From Acidimicrobiales bacterium (GTDB lineage Bacteria > Actinomycetota > Acidimicrobiia > Acidimicrobiales > Ilumatobacteraceae), in assembly GCA_030828465.1 (NCBI GenBank), contig JAURCL010000001.1, forward strand, positions 45,668 to 109,667: a stretch of DNA of 64,000 nt, in the 5' to 3' direction. The notes under the pieces were generated by a model, which had not been told where the DNA came from, did not search any database, and saw nothing but the letters and a program-made list of their open reading frames with translations. Below are positions 1 to 7,739 of this stretch, one piece after another. Within the stretch, counting starts at the first letter, position 1. Each line of letters starts with the position of its first letter. The position numbers were made by a program, and so were the translations under genes.

Positions 1-1
1 T

Positions 2-595
2 GGTCAGGACTGCACCGCGGCGACGCGGGTGCTCGCCGCTCCTGGGGTCTACAGCGACCTCGTCGATGCTCTCGCGGAGCAGGCGCGAACCGTGGGGGTC
101 GGCACCCCCGAGCGAGAGGACATTCTTCTTGGCCCGGTGAACAACGCGAACCAACTGGCCCACGTGAGCGGATTCATCGACCGCTTGCCGAAGCACGCGA
201 GGGTCGTCGCCGGCGGCAATCGCATCGGCGACTCCGGATTCTTCTTCGAGCCGACCGTGGTCGCCGACCTTCTTCAAGGTGACGAGATGAGCCAGCGTGA
301 GGTCTTCGGTCCGGTGATCAGCGTGCAGGCCTTCTCCGATGAGGACGAGGCGGTCGCCTGGGCCAACGGAGTTGAGTACGGGCTTGCGTCAAGTGTCTGG
401 ACCCGGGACGTCGGCCGCGCCATGCGGATGGCGCGTCGTCTGGATTTCGGGTGCGTATGGATCAACACCCACATCCCACTGGTCGCCGAGATGCCCCACG
501 GTGGTTACAAGAAGTCGGGATACGGCAAGGACCTCTCGTCGTACGCCCTCGACGACTACACGCGCATCAAGCACGTGATGGTCGACCTCTCGTGA
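2..595 (+). CDS. Aldehyde dehydrogenase, C-terminal part (aminobutyraldehyde dehydrogenase-like), cut by window start
   Basis: This is the C-terminal half of an NAD-dependent aldehyde dehydrogenase; the frame is open from base 2, so the gene starts outside the window. The visible protein opens with the catalytic-cysteine motif GQDC, followed about 95 residues later by EVFGPV. It ends with the substrate-side motif [23 protein letters not shown]. That last motif is typical of the gamma-aminobutyraldehyde/betaine-aldehyde dehydrogenase subgroup, which oxidises 4-aminobutanal to GABA in polyamine breakdown. The exact substrate is inference. The stop overlaps the next start as GTGA, so the two genes are probably cotranscribed and translationally coupled. 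Confidence 0.9.
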   Translation, partial: GQDCTAATRVLAAPGVYSDLVDALAEQARTVGVGTPEREDILLGPVNNANQLAHVSGFIDRLPKHARVVAGGNRIGDSGFFFEPTVVADLLQGDEMSQREVFGPVISVQAFSDEDEAVAWANGVEYGLASSVWTRDVGRAMRMARRLDFGCVWINTHIPLVAEMPHGGYKKSGYGKDLSSYALDDYTRIKHVMVDLS

Positions 596-1512
596 CCTCC
601 GCCGCCCGGCGGGTGGCGATCGGCCCCTCGGGCGCGCCGCCATGGGTCGATGCCGCCGTTCGCGAGGGGGGAGCGGAGATCGTGCCCCTCGAGGACGCCG
701 ACGCGCTGGTGTGGTGGGATCACACGGCGGTGAGTGAGCTGCGCGGGAACCTCTCGTCTCGCCCTTTGCTCGAGTGGGTGCAACTCCCGTTCGCCGGTGT
801 CGAGGACTTCCTCGAGGTGATCGACGACCGCCGGGTGTGGACCTGCGGGAAGGGGGCGTACTCCGAACCTGTGGCCGAACTCGCGCTCGCCCTCGCCCTC
901 GGCGGGTTGCGAGCGACTCATCGCTACGCGAGGGAGCGTCGCTGGGGGGAACCGGCCGGCCGAGGGCTCCACGGCGAGCGGGTCACCATCGTCGGGGGAG
1001 GTGGGATAGCGAGATCGTTGCTCGCCTTGCTCGAGCCCTTCGGCTGTCGCACGACCATCGTGCGTCGTTCCGACCGACCCGTGCCGGGCGCGGACCTTGT
1101 CGTGTCCCCTGATCACCTGATCGACGCCCTCGCCGATGCCCTGGTCGTGGTGCTCGCGGCGCCGCTCACCGAGGAGACGAGGGGACTCATTGGTGTCGAC
1201 GAACTCGCCATGATGACCAGGGACACCTGGTTGATCAACGTGGCCCGTGGAGCGCTCGTCGACACCGATGCGCTCGTCACAGCGCTCCAAGACGGCGCGA
1301 TCGGTGGAGCCGCCCTCGACGTGACGGATCCTGAGCCGCTCGCTGTCGATCATCCGTTGTGGTCACTCGACAACTGCGTGATCACCCCGCACGTCGGCAA
1401 CACCCCTGAGATGCGCGAACCGCTCCTCGGGCCTCGCATCCGTGAGAACGTCCGGGCCTACTGTCGGGGTGAGGCGCTCGACGGCATCGTCGATCCGCGC
1501 GCCGGCTATTGA
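592..1512 (+). CDS. D-isomer-specific 2-hydroxyacid dehydrogenase
   Basis: The 306-residue product belongs to the NAD(P)-dependent D-2-hydroxyacid dehydrogenase family, which interconverts 2-oxoacids and D-2-hydroxyacids. The nucleotide-binding glycine motif is [14 protein letters not shown]. The catalytic triad is recognisable as Arg in NVARGALVD, Glu in DVTDPEPL and His in ITPHVGNT. The GTG start at 592 overlaps the aldehyde dehydrogenase stop by four bases; an in-frame extension back to 451 runs through that gene and is not used. The N-terminal substrate domain is short, as in glyoxylate/hydroxypyruvate-reductase-like members. The substrate cannot be told from sequence; the neighbour suggests a catabolic role. 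Confidence 0.88.
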   Translation: MTSAARRVAIGPSGAPPWVDAAVREGGAEIVPLEDADALVWWDHTAVSELRGNLSSRPLLEWVQLPFAGVEDFLEVIDDRRVWTCGKGAYSEPVAELALALALGGLRATHRYARERRWGEPAGRGLHGERVTIVGGGGIARSLLALLEPFGCRTTIVRRSDRPVPGADLVVSPDHLIDALADALVVVLAAPLTEETRGLIGVDELAMMTRDTWLINVARGALVDTDALVTALQDGAIGGAALDVTDPEPLAVDHPLWSLDNCVITPHVGNTPEMREPLLGPRIRENVRAYCRGEALDGIVDPRAGY

Positions 1513-1514
1513 CC

Positions 1515-2093
1515 ATGAACGACGATCACTACCGAGTGCTCGGTGTCGGGTCGTCGGCGTCTCGGGACGAGATCCGCGCCGCCTACCGGCGAGAGGCAAG
1601 GCGCTTGCATCCCGACAGCGCCGGCTCCGCATCCTCCTCGGAGATGGCGCGCCTCAACGAGGCCTATCGGGTGCTCTCCGATCCCGGCCGTCGGGTGATG
1701 TACGACCGGTCCCGTGCTCCCTCGACGACATCGACTCATCAGCGGCCGCCCGGATCGCCCCACGACCCACCGATGCCGCAGATCCCGGTCGGGCCGGCGC
1801 GATTCCCCTGGCGTTTCGTCACCGTCATCGCGTTGATCGGTGCGGGAGTTGTGCTCGTTGGAGCGCTCACGTCGCCGCCGGGAGAGGAGGGCGAAGTTGA
1901 CGGTGTGCTTCGACCCGGCTCCTGTGCCGAGGTCGATGTCGACTCCTTCGCGCGGGAGGTTCGCTGCACCCTCGCGCCCGGAGAGCTCGTGGTCGATGCC
2001 CTCGTTCCGACCGACCAGGATTGCCCGCTATCGACTCAGAGTCACCTCGACCGCCTCGGTCTCGGGCGAGCCTGCCTCGTTCCTCGTCCCTGA
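1515..2093 (+). CDS. Membrane-anchored J-domain protein
   Basis: The 192-residue protein starts with a complete J domain (residues 1-65) with the DnaK-stimulating HPD motif at 32-34. A proline/serine-rich linker follows (66-97), then one transmembrane helix (about 99-119). The C-terminal tail of about 70 residues contains four cysteines (137, 151, 170, 187). The likely topology is J domain in the cytoplasm and tail outside, where the cysteines could form disulphides. J domains recruit Hsp70; no dnaK lies nearby. ATG at 1515 is chosen, two bases after the previous stop; a TTG at 1509 would overlap that stop. I do not recognise the tail. Confidence 0.82.
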   Translation: MNDDHYRVLGVGSSASRDEIRAAYRREARRLHPDSAGSASSSEMARLNEAYRVLSDPGRRVMYDRSRAPSTTSTHQRPPGSPHDPPMPQIPVGPARFPWRFVTVIALIGAGVVLVGALTSPPGEEGEVDGVLRPGSCAEVDVDSFAREVRCTLAPGELVVDALVPTDQDCPLSTQSHLDRLGLGRACLVPRP

Positions 2094-2121
2094 GCCGGTG
2101 CCGACTCGGGCGGCGCACTGA

Positions 2122-2127
2122 TATCGT
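2122..2127 (+). promoter_or_regulatory. Probable -10 element of the tRNA-Val gene
   Basis: A TATCGT hexamer lies ten bases before the first base of the tRNA, the expected place for a -10 box when the transcript starts at or just before the mature 5' end. No convincing -35 hexamer is visible. Confidence 0.45.
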
Positions 2128-2137
2128 CATCGCGCCG

Positions 2138-2210
2138 GGGCGATTAGCTCAGTTGGAAGAGCGCCACGTTCACACCGTGGAGGTCATGGGATCGAGGCCC
2201 GTATCGCCCA
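2138..2210 (+). tRNA. tRNA-Val (anticodon CAC)
   Basis: A full cloverleaf of 73 bases can be drawn. The acceptor stem is GGGCGAT pairing with ATCGCCC, with discriminator A at 2210. The D stem is GCTC/GAGC. The anticodon stem is CCACG/CGTGG around loop TTCACAC, giving anticodon CAC at 2171-2173 (valine GTG codons). The T stem is ATGGG/CCCGT with one T-G pair. The T loop reads ATCGAGG, so the normally invariant T54 is A. No CCA is encoded. It is a single tRNA between two protein genes. Confidence 0.93.
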
Positions 2211-2239
2211 CTCGAAGCGCCTCTCCGAGGGCGGCGGAC

Positions 2240-2245
2240 TACGGT
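2240..2245 (+). promoter_or_regulatory. Probable -10 element of the DUF3499 gene, leaderless layout
   Basis: TACGGT is eight bases before the ATG at 2254. Transcription would begin at or within one or two bases of the start codon. It fits the recurring TANNNT pattern in this window. Confidence 0.45.
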
Positions 2246-2253
2246 TCGCCTCC

Positions 2254-2823
2254 ATGCGGAGGCTCTGCGATCGCCCGGGCTGCTCGGCCCCCGCGGCGCT
2301 CGTGTATCGGATGGTCCCCGAGCGACTGGTGTTCTGGATGGCCCCGATCGATGACGAGGTTGAAACTGACGGCGGGGTCATCTGTCAACGTCACGCCGAT
2401 CGGCTCGTTCTGCCACGCGGATGGACCCTCGACGATCGCCGCGATCCAACGCTCCGCTTGTTCCGGCCGAGCCCTGAGGCAGATCGCGCCGACGCCGGCC
2501 CACGCCGCAGCCGTCGGACCCGCCCTGAGCCGGTAGCAGAGCAACTCGCGATCGGTGTCGATGCCGAGGACTCGTCCGCGGTCGTCGCACCTCGGAACCG
2601 CATCGTCGAGCACTCGGTTGCGTCGTTCAGCGAGTCGGAGGAACCCCTCGACGACGAAGCGTCGGTGGACCAGCACCCGGAGGAACAACATCCGCAGGAG
2701 CATTCGGCGGCCGACACCAGCCGACCGTCCTGGGCTCCGGCGCGTGGTGCCCCCGAGCCGCCTGAGGGGGAAGTTCGCTCGTCCCTTCTCGCCCGCGCCT
2801 TCGGGATGAAGCGGCGCGGATAG
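2254..2823 (+). CDS. DUF3499 family protein with N-terminal zinc-finger-like motif
   Basis: The 189-residue protein matches the actinobacterial DUF3499 family, whose function is unknown. The conserved part is the first 60 residues: Cys5-x4-Cys10, a hydrophobic strand pair, and Cys44-x2-His47, together a plausible zinc-binding site. It ends in LPRGW, typical of the family. The remaining 130 residues are acidic and low in complexity, with Glu/Asp/His runs, probably disordered, closing on a basic tail. The ATG at 2254 is preceded by a TANNNT box. Family assignment is from remembered motif similarity; the zinc site is inference. Confidence 0.75.
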   Translation: MRRLCDRPGCSAPAALVYRMVPERLVFWMAPIDDEVETDGGVICQRHADRLVLPRGWTLDDRRDPTLRLFRPSPEADRADAGPRRSRRTRPEPVAEQLAIGVDAEDSSAVVAPRNRIVEHSVASFSESEEPLDDEASVDQHPEEQHPQEHSAADTSRPSWAPARGAPEPPEGEVRSSLLARAFGMKRRG

Positions 2824-2842
2824 ATCGACTGGAGACCGGGCG

Positions 2843-3307
2843 ATGATGGACTTAGAGGAAGCGATCGACCTCGCGGCGACACGCGCGATGGTGGTCGATG
2901 TCCTCTCCGACCTCGCCTCGTACGCCGAGTGGCTCGACATCGTTTCTCTGGCCGAGCCGGCTGGGGTTGACACCGATGACCGGCCGGTCTGGATGGTGGA
3001 GTTGCGCGCGCGGATCGGCCCCTTCGCTCGCACGAAACGCCTCCGCATGGTGCGAACCGTGCTCGACGTCGGGCCGGAGCGAACCCAGGTGCTCTTCACC
3101 CGCCGCGAGGAGGGCGCGCGGGACTACTCCGACTGGACGCTGTCCGTCGTTGTGGAGGACGCCGGTGCGGCCGACTGCCGGGTGGTGCTTCGTCTCCACT
3201 ACGGGGGGAGCCTCTGGACCCCCGGGCCACTCGAACGGGTGCTCGCCGATCAGGTCCGGGTGGGTCGCGAGCGGCTCAGCCGGGTCGTCGCGACGAATAC
3301 GCGCTGA
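2843..3307 (+). CDS. SRPBCC/START-like (polyketide cyclase-type) protein
   Basis: The 154-residue protein has the outline of an SRPBCC helix-grip domain. It opens with an acidic strand and the helix TRAMVVDVLSDLASYAEWL, the usual D-x-x-x-Y-x-x-W pattern, followed by alternating beta strands and a C-terminal amphipathic helix (RVLADQVRVGRERLSRVV). Such domains bind hydrophobic ligands; no ligand can be named. Its last 32 bases overlap the 3' end of the convergent ABC ATPase gene. The start could be either of two adjacent ATG codons (2843 or 2846); GGAG lies upstream. Confidence 0.75.
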   Translation: MMDLEEAIDLAATRAMVVDVLSDLASYAEWLDIVSLAEPAGVDTDDRPVWMVELRARIGPFARTKRLRMVRTVLDVGPERTQVLFTRREEGARDYSDWTLSVVVEDAGAADCRVVLRLHYGGSLWTPGPLERVLADQVRVGRERLSRVVATNTR

Positions 3308-4073
3308 GGCGACCATCGGCTCGACGATCGAGTCGGATATCGACACCGAAAGCATCCGAGAGAACCACCTCGTTGAGGTGTCGTTCGATGGGCCCGCTTG
3401 AGAGCGTCGTTCCCCGCGCCATAACGAGGACATGGGTGGCCCCAGAGGGAATCTCGTCGACGTGATGGGTGACCGTGACCGTCGGGATGGGTGAGGCCGT
3501 CATGACCTCCATCGAGCCGATCAACTCCTCGCGACCGCCGAGATCGAGTCCTGCGGCGGGTTCGTCGAGGAGCACGACGGCGGGTTCGCCCATGAGTCCG
3601 CGCGCGAGGAGTACCCGCTGACGCTCACCACTCGAGAGGGTTCCGAAGCTCCGATGCGCCAGTGCCCCGACGCCGAGTCGACGGAGCAGGTCGCCGGCTC
3701 GGCTCCGGTCCTCGTCGGTGTAGCTGTGCCACCAGGGCTCCAGCGCCCCATGGAGCGCGGTCATGACGACATCGGTGGCTGTGAGTTCCGGTCGGAGTGA
3801 GTCCGCGAGACCGGAGGCCACCCACCCGATAGAAGACCGCGCGTGGCGGATGTCTACGCGACCGAGTTCGGCGTCGAGCACGCGAACCGACCCCGAGGTC
3901 GGGTGCTCGCGGAACGCGGCAATGCGCAGGAGCGTCGATTTGCCGCATCCGTTCGGGCCGAGCACCACCCAATGTTCAGCCTCATGGATTTTGAGATCGA
4001 TGCCGGTGATGATGGCGTGCCCGTCTCGCACCACGGTGATGTCGCGCAACTCGACGACAGGTTTGGCGGCCAC
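3276..4073 (-). CDS. Orphan ABC transporter ATP-binding protein
   Basis: This single ABC ATPase domain of 265 residues has Walker A GPNGCGKST, signature LSSGERQRV, Walker B VVLLDEP and the switch histidine in VTHHVDEI. It resembles an actinobacterial group of stand-alone ATPases related to the ModF/iron-siderophore type. These have a WVVLGPNG start and a C-terminal segment ending in an effector-like tail. No permease or binding protein is nearby, so the transported substrate, if any, is unknown. The GTG start at 4073 is supported by TAGCGT six bases upstream. The 3' end overlaps the SRPBCC gene by 32 bases. Confidence 0.87.
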   Translation of the reverse strand: MAAKPVVELRDITVVRDGHAIITGIDLKIHEAEHWVVLGPNGCGKSTLLRIAAFREHPTSGSVRVLDAELGRVDIRHARSSIGWVASGLADSLRPELTATDVVMTALHGALEPWWHSYTDEDRSRAGDLLRRLGVGALAHRSFGTLSSGERQRVLLARGLMGEPAVVLLDEPAAGLDLGGREELIGSMEVMTASPIPTVTVTHHVDEIPSGATHVLVMARGTTLSSGPIERHLNEVVLSDAFGVDIRLDRRADGRLSAYSSRRPG

Positions 4074-4079
4074 GCCGCG

Positions 4080-4085
4080 ACGCTA
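4080..4085 (-). promoter_or_regulatory. Probable -10 element of the orphan ABC ATPase gene, leaderless layout
   Basis: On the minus strand TAGCGT is followed by six bases and then the GTG start at 4073. This predicts transcription beginning at or within a base of the start codon. Confidence 0.5.
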
Positions 4086-4115
4086 GCGAGACGTCAGCGC
4101 GCCGAGCGTGGGAGT

Positions 4116-5471
4116 GTGGGGTCGGTGGACGAGGCCGAGAGAATCGAGAGGGAGTTCGAGGCCCTCACCGGGCTGGCTCCGACGGGGGCTGCTCCGCTGA
4201 CCGGTGGGGCCTCACGAGTGACTTGGGAGGTGAACGCCGACGGCCGAAGGTTCGTGGTCCAAGCGGCTCGCGGTGACACCGCGCGAGACATGCTCGGCGA
4301 GTTCGAACTGCTCACGGCTCTCGCCGGCGAGGGGCTTCTGGTCCCGAAGCCGGTCGCCGCGGGGTTCCCCGACGGGCGTGCCGTCCTCGTCTCGGGTCAC
4401 ATCGCCGGTGAGACCATCGGGGTTCGCGTCCTGCGCTCGCTTGATCTGTCCGGTCGCGTGCGGCTCGCCAGCGGATTCGCGAGCGCTGCCGCCAACATCC
4501 ATCGGCGGGGCACGTCGTCAGTCGCGGGACTTGAGACCCTCTCGGAGCCCATCGACCAGATCGAGGCGTATCGCGAGGTTCGCCTCGCCCTCGCGTCTGA
4601 CCGTCCGGTTCTGGCCGTTGCCGAGCGTTGGCTCCGAGAGCATCCACCTGAGCCAGCTCCGACGGTGCTCTGCCACGGTGACCTCCGACTCGGCAATCTG
4701 ATCGTGGAGGGCGGTGAGCTTCGGGCAGTGATCGATTGGGAACTCGCGCATCTCGGTCACCCGGCCGAGGATCTCGGCTGGTGCTGCGTGCGGGCGTGGA
4801 GGTTCGGCGGTGATGCCGCGGCGCTCGGTTGTGTCGATCGGGGGACCTTGCTCGCTGACTACGAGCGTTTCGGAGGATCACACGTGAGCGAGGAGACACT
4901 GCGCCATCACGAGGTGCTCGGCACCTGGAAGTGGGGATTGATGTGCCTCCTTCAGGCTGAGGCGCATCTCTCCGGGGTGGTGGATGACCTCGAGCTGCTC
5001 GCCATCGGTCGTCGGGTCGTCGAGAACGAGTACGACCTGCTCCGCCTGCTCGGATGGCGCCCTGATCCGAGTCGATTCGGGGAACGGGCCGCCGATGATG
5101 GTGATCCGGCAAACACCCCGAGTTCGAATCCGTCCAGAGCGGAGACCGGCATCGTTCCCACGCTCAGCGCGTTGCGCGACGCGCTCGACGGAGAGGATGA
5201 GGGGGCGGGCGGCGACTATCGCCGGCGACTTCGCGACTCAGTTCGCGAGATGATCGCCCGCGAGGTGCGGCTGACCCCGAAGCTGTCGAGCCGCCGCGTC
5301 GAGCGCCTCACCGAAATCGGCGTGGTGGACCATGGGCACCTAGTTGACGAGATCTTGAGCGGCGATCGCGTCCTCGACGCGCGGCTTCTCGAAACGCTCG
5401 GGGACGAGGTGCTCGATCAGCTTCTCGTCGTCAACCCCGGCTATGTCGGGCGCGCTGATGATGTCGTCTGA
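4116..5471 (+). CDS. Aminoglycoside-phosphotransferase-like kinase fused to a DUF6285-like domain
   Basis: The product of about 451 residues has an APH-type kinase fold in residues 1-310. The phosphate-transfer loop is CHGDLRLGN (HGD at 187-189) and the metal-binding segment is IDWELAHLGHP (207 on). This group usually carries an acyl-CoA-dehydrogenase-linked or unknown small-molecule phosphotransferase function. Residues about 330-451 match, as I remember it, the DUF6285 helical domain. DUF6285 is normally a separate gene next to such kinases, so this looks like a natural fusion. The start is uncertain: GTG 4116 is preferred over GTG 4125; the in-frame extension to 3843 runs antisense to the ABC gene. 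The last 31 bases overlap the convergent rlmN. Confidence 0.8.
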   Translation: MGSVDEAERIEREFEALTGLAPTGAAPLTGGASRVTWEVNADGRRFVVQAARGDTARDMLGEFELLTALAGEGLLVPKPVAAGFPDGRAVLVSGHIAGETIGVRVLRSLDLSGRVRLASGFASAAANIHRRGTSSVAGLETLSEPIDQIEAYREVRLALASDRPVLAVAERWLREHPPEPAPTVLCHGDLRLGNLIVEGGELRAVIDWELAHLGHPAEDLGWCCVRAWRFGGDAAALGCVDRGTLLADYERFGGSHVSEETLRHHEVLGTWKWGLMCLLQAEAHLSGVVDDLELLAIGRRVVENEYDLLRLLGWRPDPSRFGERAADDGDPANTPSSNPSRAETGIVPTLSALRDALDGEDEGAGGDYRRRLRDSVREMIAREVRLTPKLSSRRVERLTEIGVVDHGHLVDEILSGDRVLDARLLETLGDEVLDQLLVVNPGYVGRADDVV

Positions 5472-6520
5472 CGGTTTCTTTCCGGCCGACGTCCGATCGA
5501 CACCCCTTGGGCGGCGAGTTGGCCACAGGCGGCGTCGATCTCGGTCCCGCGGTTCCGTCGGATCGTGGCGTTGACCCCGAGGTTCTCCAGACGACGCTGA
5601 AATCCTCGAACGGTCTGGTGGCCGGAACCGACCGTTGCGTATCCCGGCGTCGGGTTGAGCGGGATCAGATTCACGTGCGCGCTCGGTTCAAGGCGATGGC
5701 ACAGGTCGGCCAGAAGTTCGGCGTCCTCCGCGCGGTCGTTCACCCCCGAGATCATCCCCCACTCGAACGACACACGTCTGCGACGTACCCGGAGGTAGTC
5801 CTGGCAGGCGCCGATCACCGCGTCGAGCGGGTATCGCCGATTGATCGGCACGATCGGATCACGCGATGCGTCATCAGCGGAGTGAAGGGAGACCGCGAGG
5901 TTTACCGGCAGTTCGAACTCCGCGAGCGCCCGGATGCCGGGCACGACTCCGACAGTCGACACGGTGATCGACCGAGCCGAGATTCCGAGGTCGTCGTGGA
6001 TCCGCCGGCAGGCCTCGAACACTGGCTCGGTGTTGGCAAGCGGTTCCCCCATGCCCATGAAGACGATGTTCGAGACGCGACGGTCGACTCCGGCGGCATC
6101 ACGCCGCGCGAGCGCGACCTGCTCGACGATCTCGCCCACGCTGAGGTGACGAGAGAACCCAGCCTGTCCGGTCGCGCAGAAGCTGCAGGCCATGGCGCAC
6201 CCGGCCTGGGACGACACGCAGACCGTCGCCCGATCCGGATACAGCATGAGCACAGTCTCGATTCGGTTGCCGTCAGCGAGTCCCCAGAGATATTTGATGG
6301 TTTGCCCATCGTCGGAGACCGAACGGAGTACCTCGGTCAGAGCGCGTGGGAGCAACCCCGACAGGCGCTCGCGCAACGCGCGTGGAAGGGTGGACCAGTC
6401 GTCGGGTTCGGAGCAGTCTCGGTACATGCCCTCCCAGACCTGATCGGTTCGGTACTTCGGGGCGTTATCGAGCAACTCGGCGACCTGCTGCCTCGTCAGG
6501 TCGTAGCGGCTGAGGCTCAC
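5441..6520 (-). CDS. rlmN: Dual-specificity 23S rRNA/tRNA adenine-2 methyltransferase RlmN
   Basis: RlmN is a radical-SAM enzyme that methylates C2 of A2503 in 23S rRNA and of A37 in some tRNAs. The 359-residue protein has the radical-SAM cysteine triad in CAMACSFCATG, preceded by VCVSSQAGC. The conserved NIVFMGMGEPLAN follows and the C-terminal RRNRGTEIDAACGQL contains the methylated-cysteine region. Length is normal. The GTG start overlaps the mshD stop by four bases (GTGA), so it is cotranscribed with mshD. The 3' end overlaps the convergent phosphotransferase gene by 31 bases. Confidence 0.97.
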   Translation of the reverse strand: MSLSRYDLTRQQVAELLDNAPKYRTDQVWEGMYRDCSEPDDWSTLPRALRERLSGLLPRALTEVLRSVSDDGQTIKYLWGLADGNRIETVLMLYPDRATVCVSSQAGCAMACSFCATGQAGFSRHLSVGEIVEQVALARRDAAGVDRRVSNIVFMGMGEPLANTEPVFEACRRIHDDLGISARSITVSTVGVVPGIRALAEFELPVNLAVSLHSADDASRDPIVPINRRYPLDAVIGACQDYLRVRRRRVSFEWGMISGVNDRAEDAELLADLCHRLEPSAHVNLIPLNPTPGYATVGSGHQTVRGFQRRLENLGVNATIRRNRGTEIDAACGQLAAQGVSIGRRPERNRQTTSSARPT

Positions 6521-7437
6521 AGCGAGAGCCCCATCGCGCGATCCCGGTGGTGCTCGATGAAACCGAGTCGGCGATACATCGCTCGCGCGGCCGAATTCGC
6601 CTCGTCGACGAAGAGCATCACCTCGGGAAAGCCGGAGTCGAGAAGGTGCGCGAGACCGGCGGCGGTCACCGCCGCGCCGAGCCCTCTACCCGCGCGCGTG
6701 GGATCCACGGCAATGACGTAGATCTCTCCGAGCGCCTCGTCGTGGCCGGTCGCGCGGTGGACTTTCGTCCAACAGAACGCCGCGAGCCCGTCGTCGTCAT
6801 GGTGAAGCAGGAAACCCTCGGCATCGAACCAGTCCGAATTCAGCCTGCGACGAAGCGTCTCGAGATCCCAGGAACCCTGCTCCCCGTGATCGGCGAACGC
6901 CGCGTTGTTCACGCGAAGCCAGTCCGCCTCATCCGCGTCGACCTTGAAAGCGCGCGTCGGCACGCGGAGAGACGCGAGTTGTTCGCGGTTGTGGTCACCG
7001 AGGCTCACGCGGAGCTGGAGCAGGCTCCGACGCTCGACGAAGCCGAGCGATTCCGCGAGTGACTCGTACCAGTGATCGTGGCTCCGCAGCCACCAGGTGA
7101 GCTCCGACGCACCGCGTCCTGTGACGCGATCCACCACCGCTCGTAGCAGTCGCTCCGCAAGGTCCCGGTTGGGCGGGGAGTGGTGCGTGCCCGGGATGAC
7201 CAGTTCCACGACGCGCGTGTCGTTGGCCACTGAGGCCTGAGCGAACCCCAGTATCCCGTCGTGATCATCGAGACCGACCAGAAGAATCGGTGGCGGATCG
7301 GTCGAATCATCCTCGAGCTCCAAGCGGAGGTGATCGCTCAGGATGCCGTGGCCGTGCATCTCGGCCACGCCGTCGCAGAACGCCAGCAGGCGATGCCGCT
7401 CGCGAAGCTCGCGGTGTTCGACCTCGACGATCCGCAT
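6517..7437 (-). CDS. mshD: Mycothiol synthase (two GNAT domains)
   Basis: MshD acetylates Cys-GlcN-Ins with acetyl-CoA, the last step of mycothiol synthesis. The 306-residue protein carries two tandem GNAT folds. The C-terminal one is intact, with the acetyl-CoA loop DPTRAGRGLGAAV and the family segments GEIYVIAVDP and NSAARAMYRRLGF. The N-terminal half is more diverged, as in known MshD proteins. ATG at 7437 is chosen; an extension to 7692 would run through another ORF. Together with mshC at about 14 kb this indicates mycothiol production. It lies between a small ORF and rlmN in one minus-strand unit. Confidence 0.86.
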   Translation of the reverse strand: MRIVEVEHRELRERHRLLAFCDGVAEMHGHGILSDHLRLELEDDSTDPPPILLVGLDDHDGILGFAQASVANDTRVVELVIPGTHHSPPNRDLAERLLRAVVDRVTGRGASELTWWLRSHDHWYESLAESLGFVERRSLLQLRVSLGDHNREQLASLRVPTRAFKVDADEADWLRVNNAAFADHGEQGSWDLETLRRRLNSDWFDAEGFLLHHDDDGLAAFCWTKVHRATGHDEALGEIYVIAVDPTRAGRGLGAAVTAAGLAHLLDSGFPEVMLFVDEANSAARAMYRRLGFIEHHRDRAMGLSL

Positions 7438-7462
7438 GAGCGCACCGTATCGGTGTCGACGA

Positions 7463-7684
7463 TCAGCGAGCCGTGCGCGCAGCGCGCTCCAGAGCCCGCT
7501 CGGCTGCGCGGAGCAGACGCTCGGACTCGTAGACCGCGGACACGACGTCTTCGCGCTCGGTGCCGAGGAAGGGTTCCGCGAGTCGGCCCACGCGATCCTT
7601 CGCCCGCCCAACCGTTTCGATGAGCGTCTGGAGTTCAGCTGCTGCGGAGCTGAGCTCGGCATCGGTGGTCCGGCGCTCACCCAT
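7463..7684 (-). CDS. Small helical protein, unknown function
   Basis: The 73-residue ORF encodes an all-helical, charged protein. It has two amphipathic stretches (DAELSSAAAELQTLIETVGRA, then DVVSAVYESERLLRAAERA), consistent with a coiled-coil hairpin. It has no cysteines and no signal peptide. It is supported by its position: it fills the only gap between the divergent hisC promoter and mshD, ending 25 bases before mshD. Its ATG is preceded by TAAGTT at the six-base leaderless spacing seen elsewhere. It would be the first gene of an orf-mshD-rlmN unit. I do not recognise the family. Confidence 0.6.
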   Translation of the reverse strand: MGERRTTDAELSSAAAELQTLIETVGRAKDRVGRLAEPFLGTEREDVVSAVYESERLLRAAERALERAARTAR

Positions 7685-7690
7685 CGAGGC

Positions 7691-7696
7691 AACTTA
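7691..7696 (-). promoter_or_regulatory. Probable -10 element for the small ORF-mshD-rlmN unit, leaderless layout
   Basis: TAAGTT on the minus strand is followed by six bases and the ATG at 7684. It lies back to back with the hisC promoter. Confidence 0.5.
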
Positions 7697-7727
7697 CCCG
7701 AGCGTTCGGCGCTGTCATCGACGTCGG

Positions 7728-7733
7728 TAGCCT
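7728..7733 (+). promoter_or_regulatory. Probable -10 element of the histidine operon, leaderless layout
   Basis: TAGCCT is followed by six bases and the hisC GTG at 7740. No attenuator-like leader with histidine codons is possible if transcription begins at the start codon. Confidence 0.5.
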
Positions 7734-7739
7734 CGCGCC

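Noticed and set aside
1..595. Truncated aldehyde dehydrogenase pseudogene
   Set aside because: The frame is open to the first bases of the window and all C-terminal motifs are intact; the truncation is the window edge.
2239..3099. Minus-strand open frame (286 codons) across the DUF3499 and SRPBCC genes
   Set aside because: It crosses two better-supported plus-strand genes and has no recognisable motif.
5507..6721. Plus-strand open frame (404 codons) opposite rlmN
   Set aside because: It is antisense to rlmN, whose radical-SAM motifs are unambiguous.
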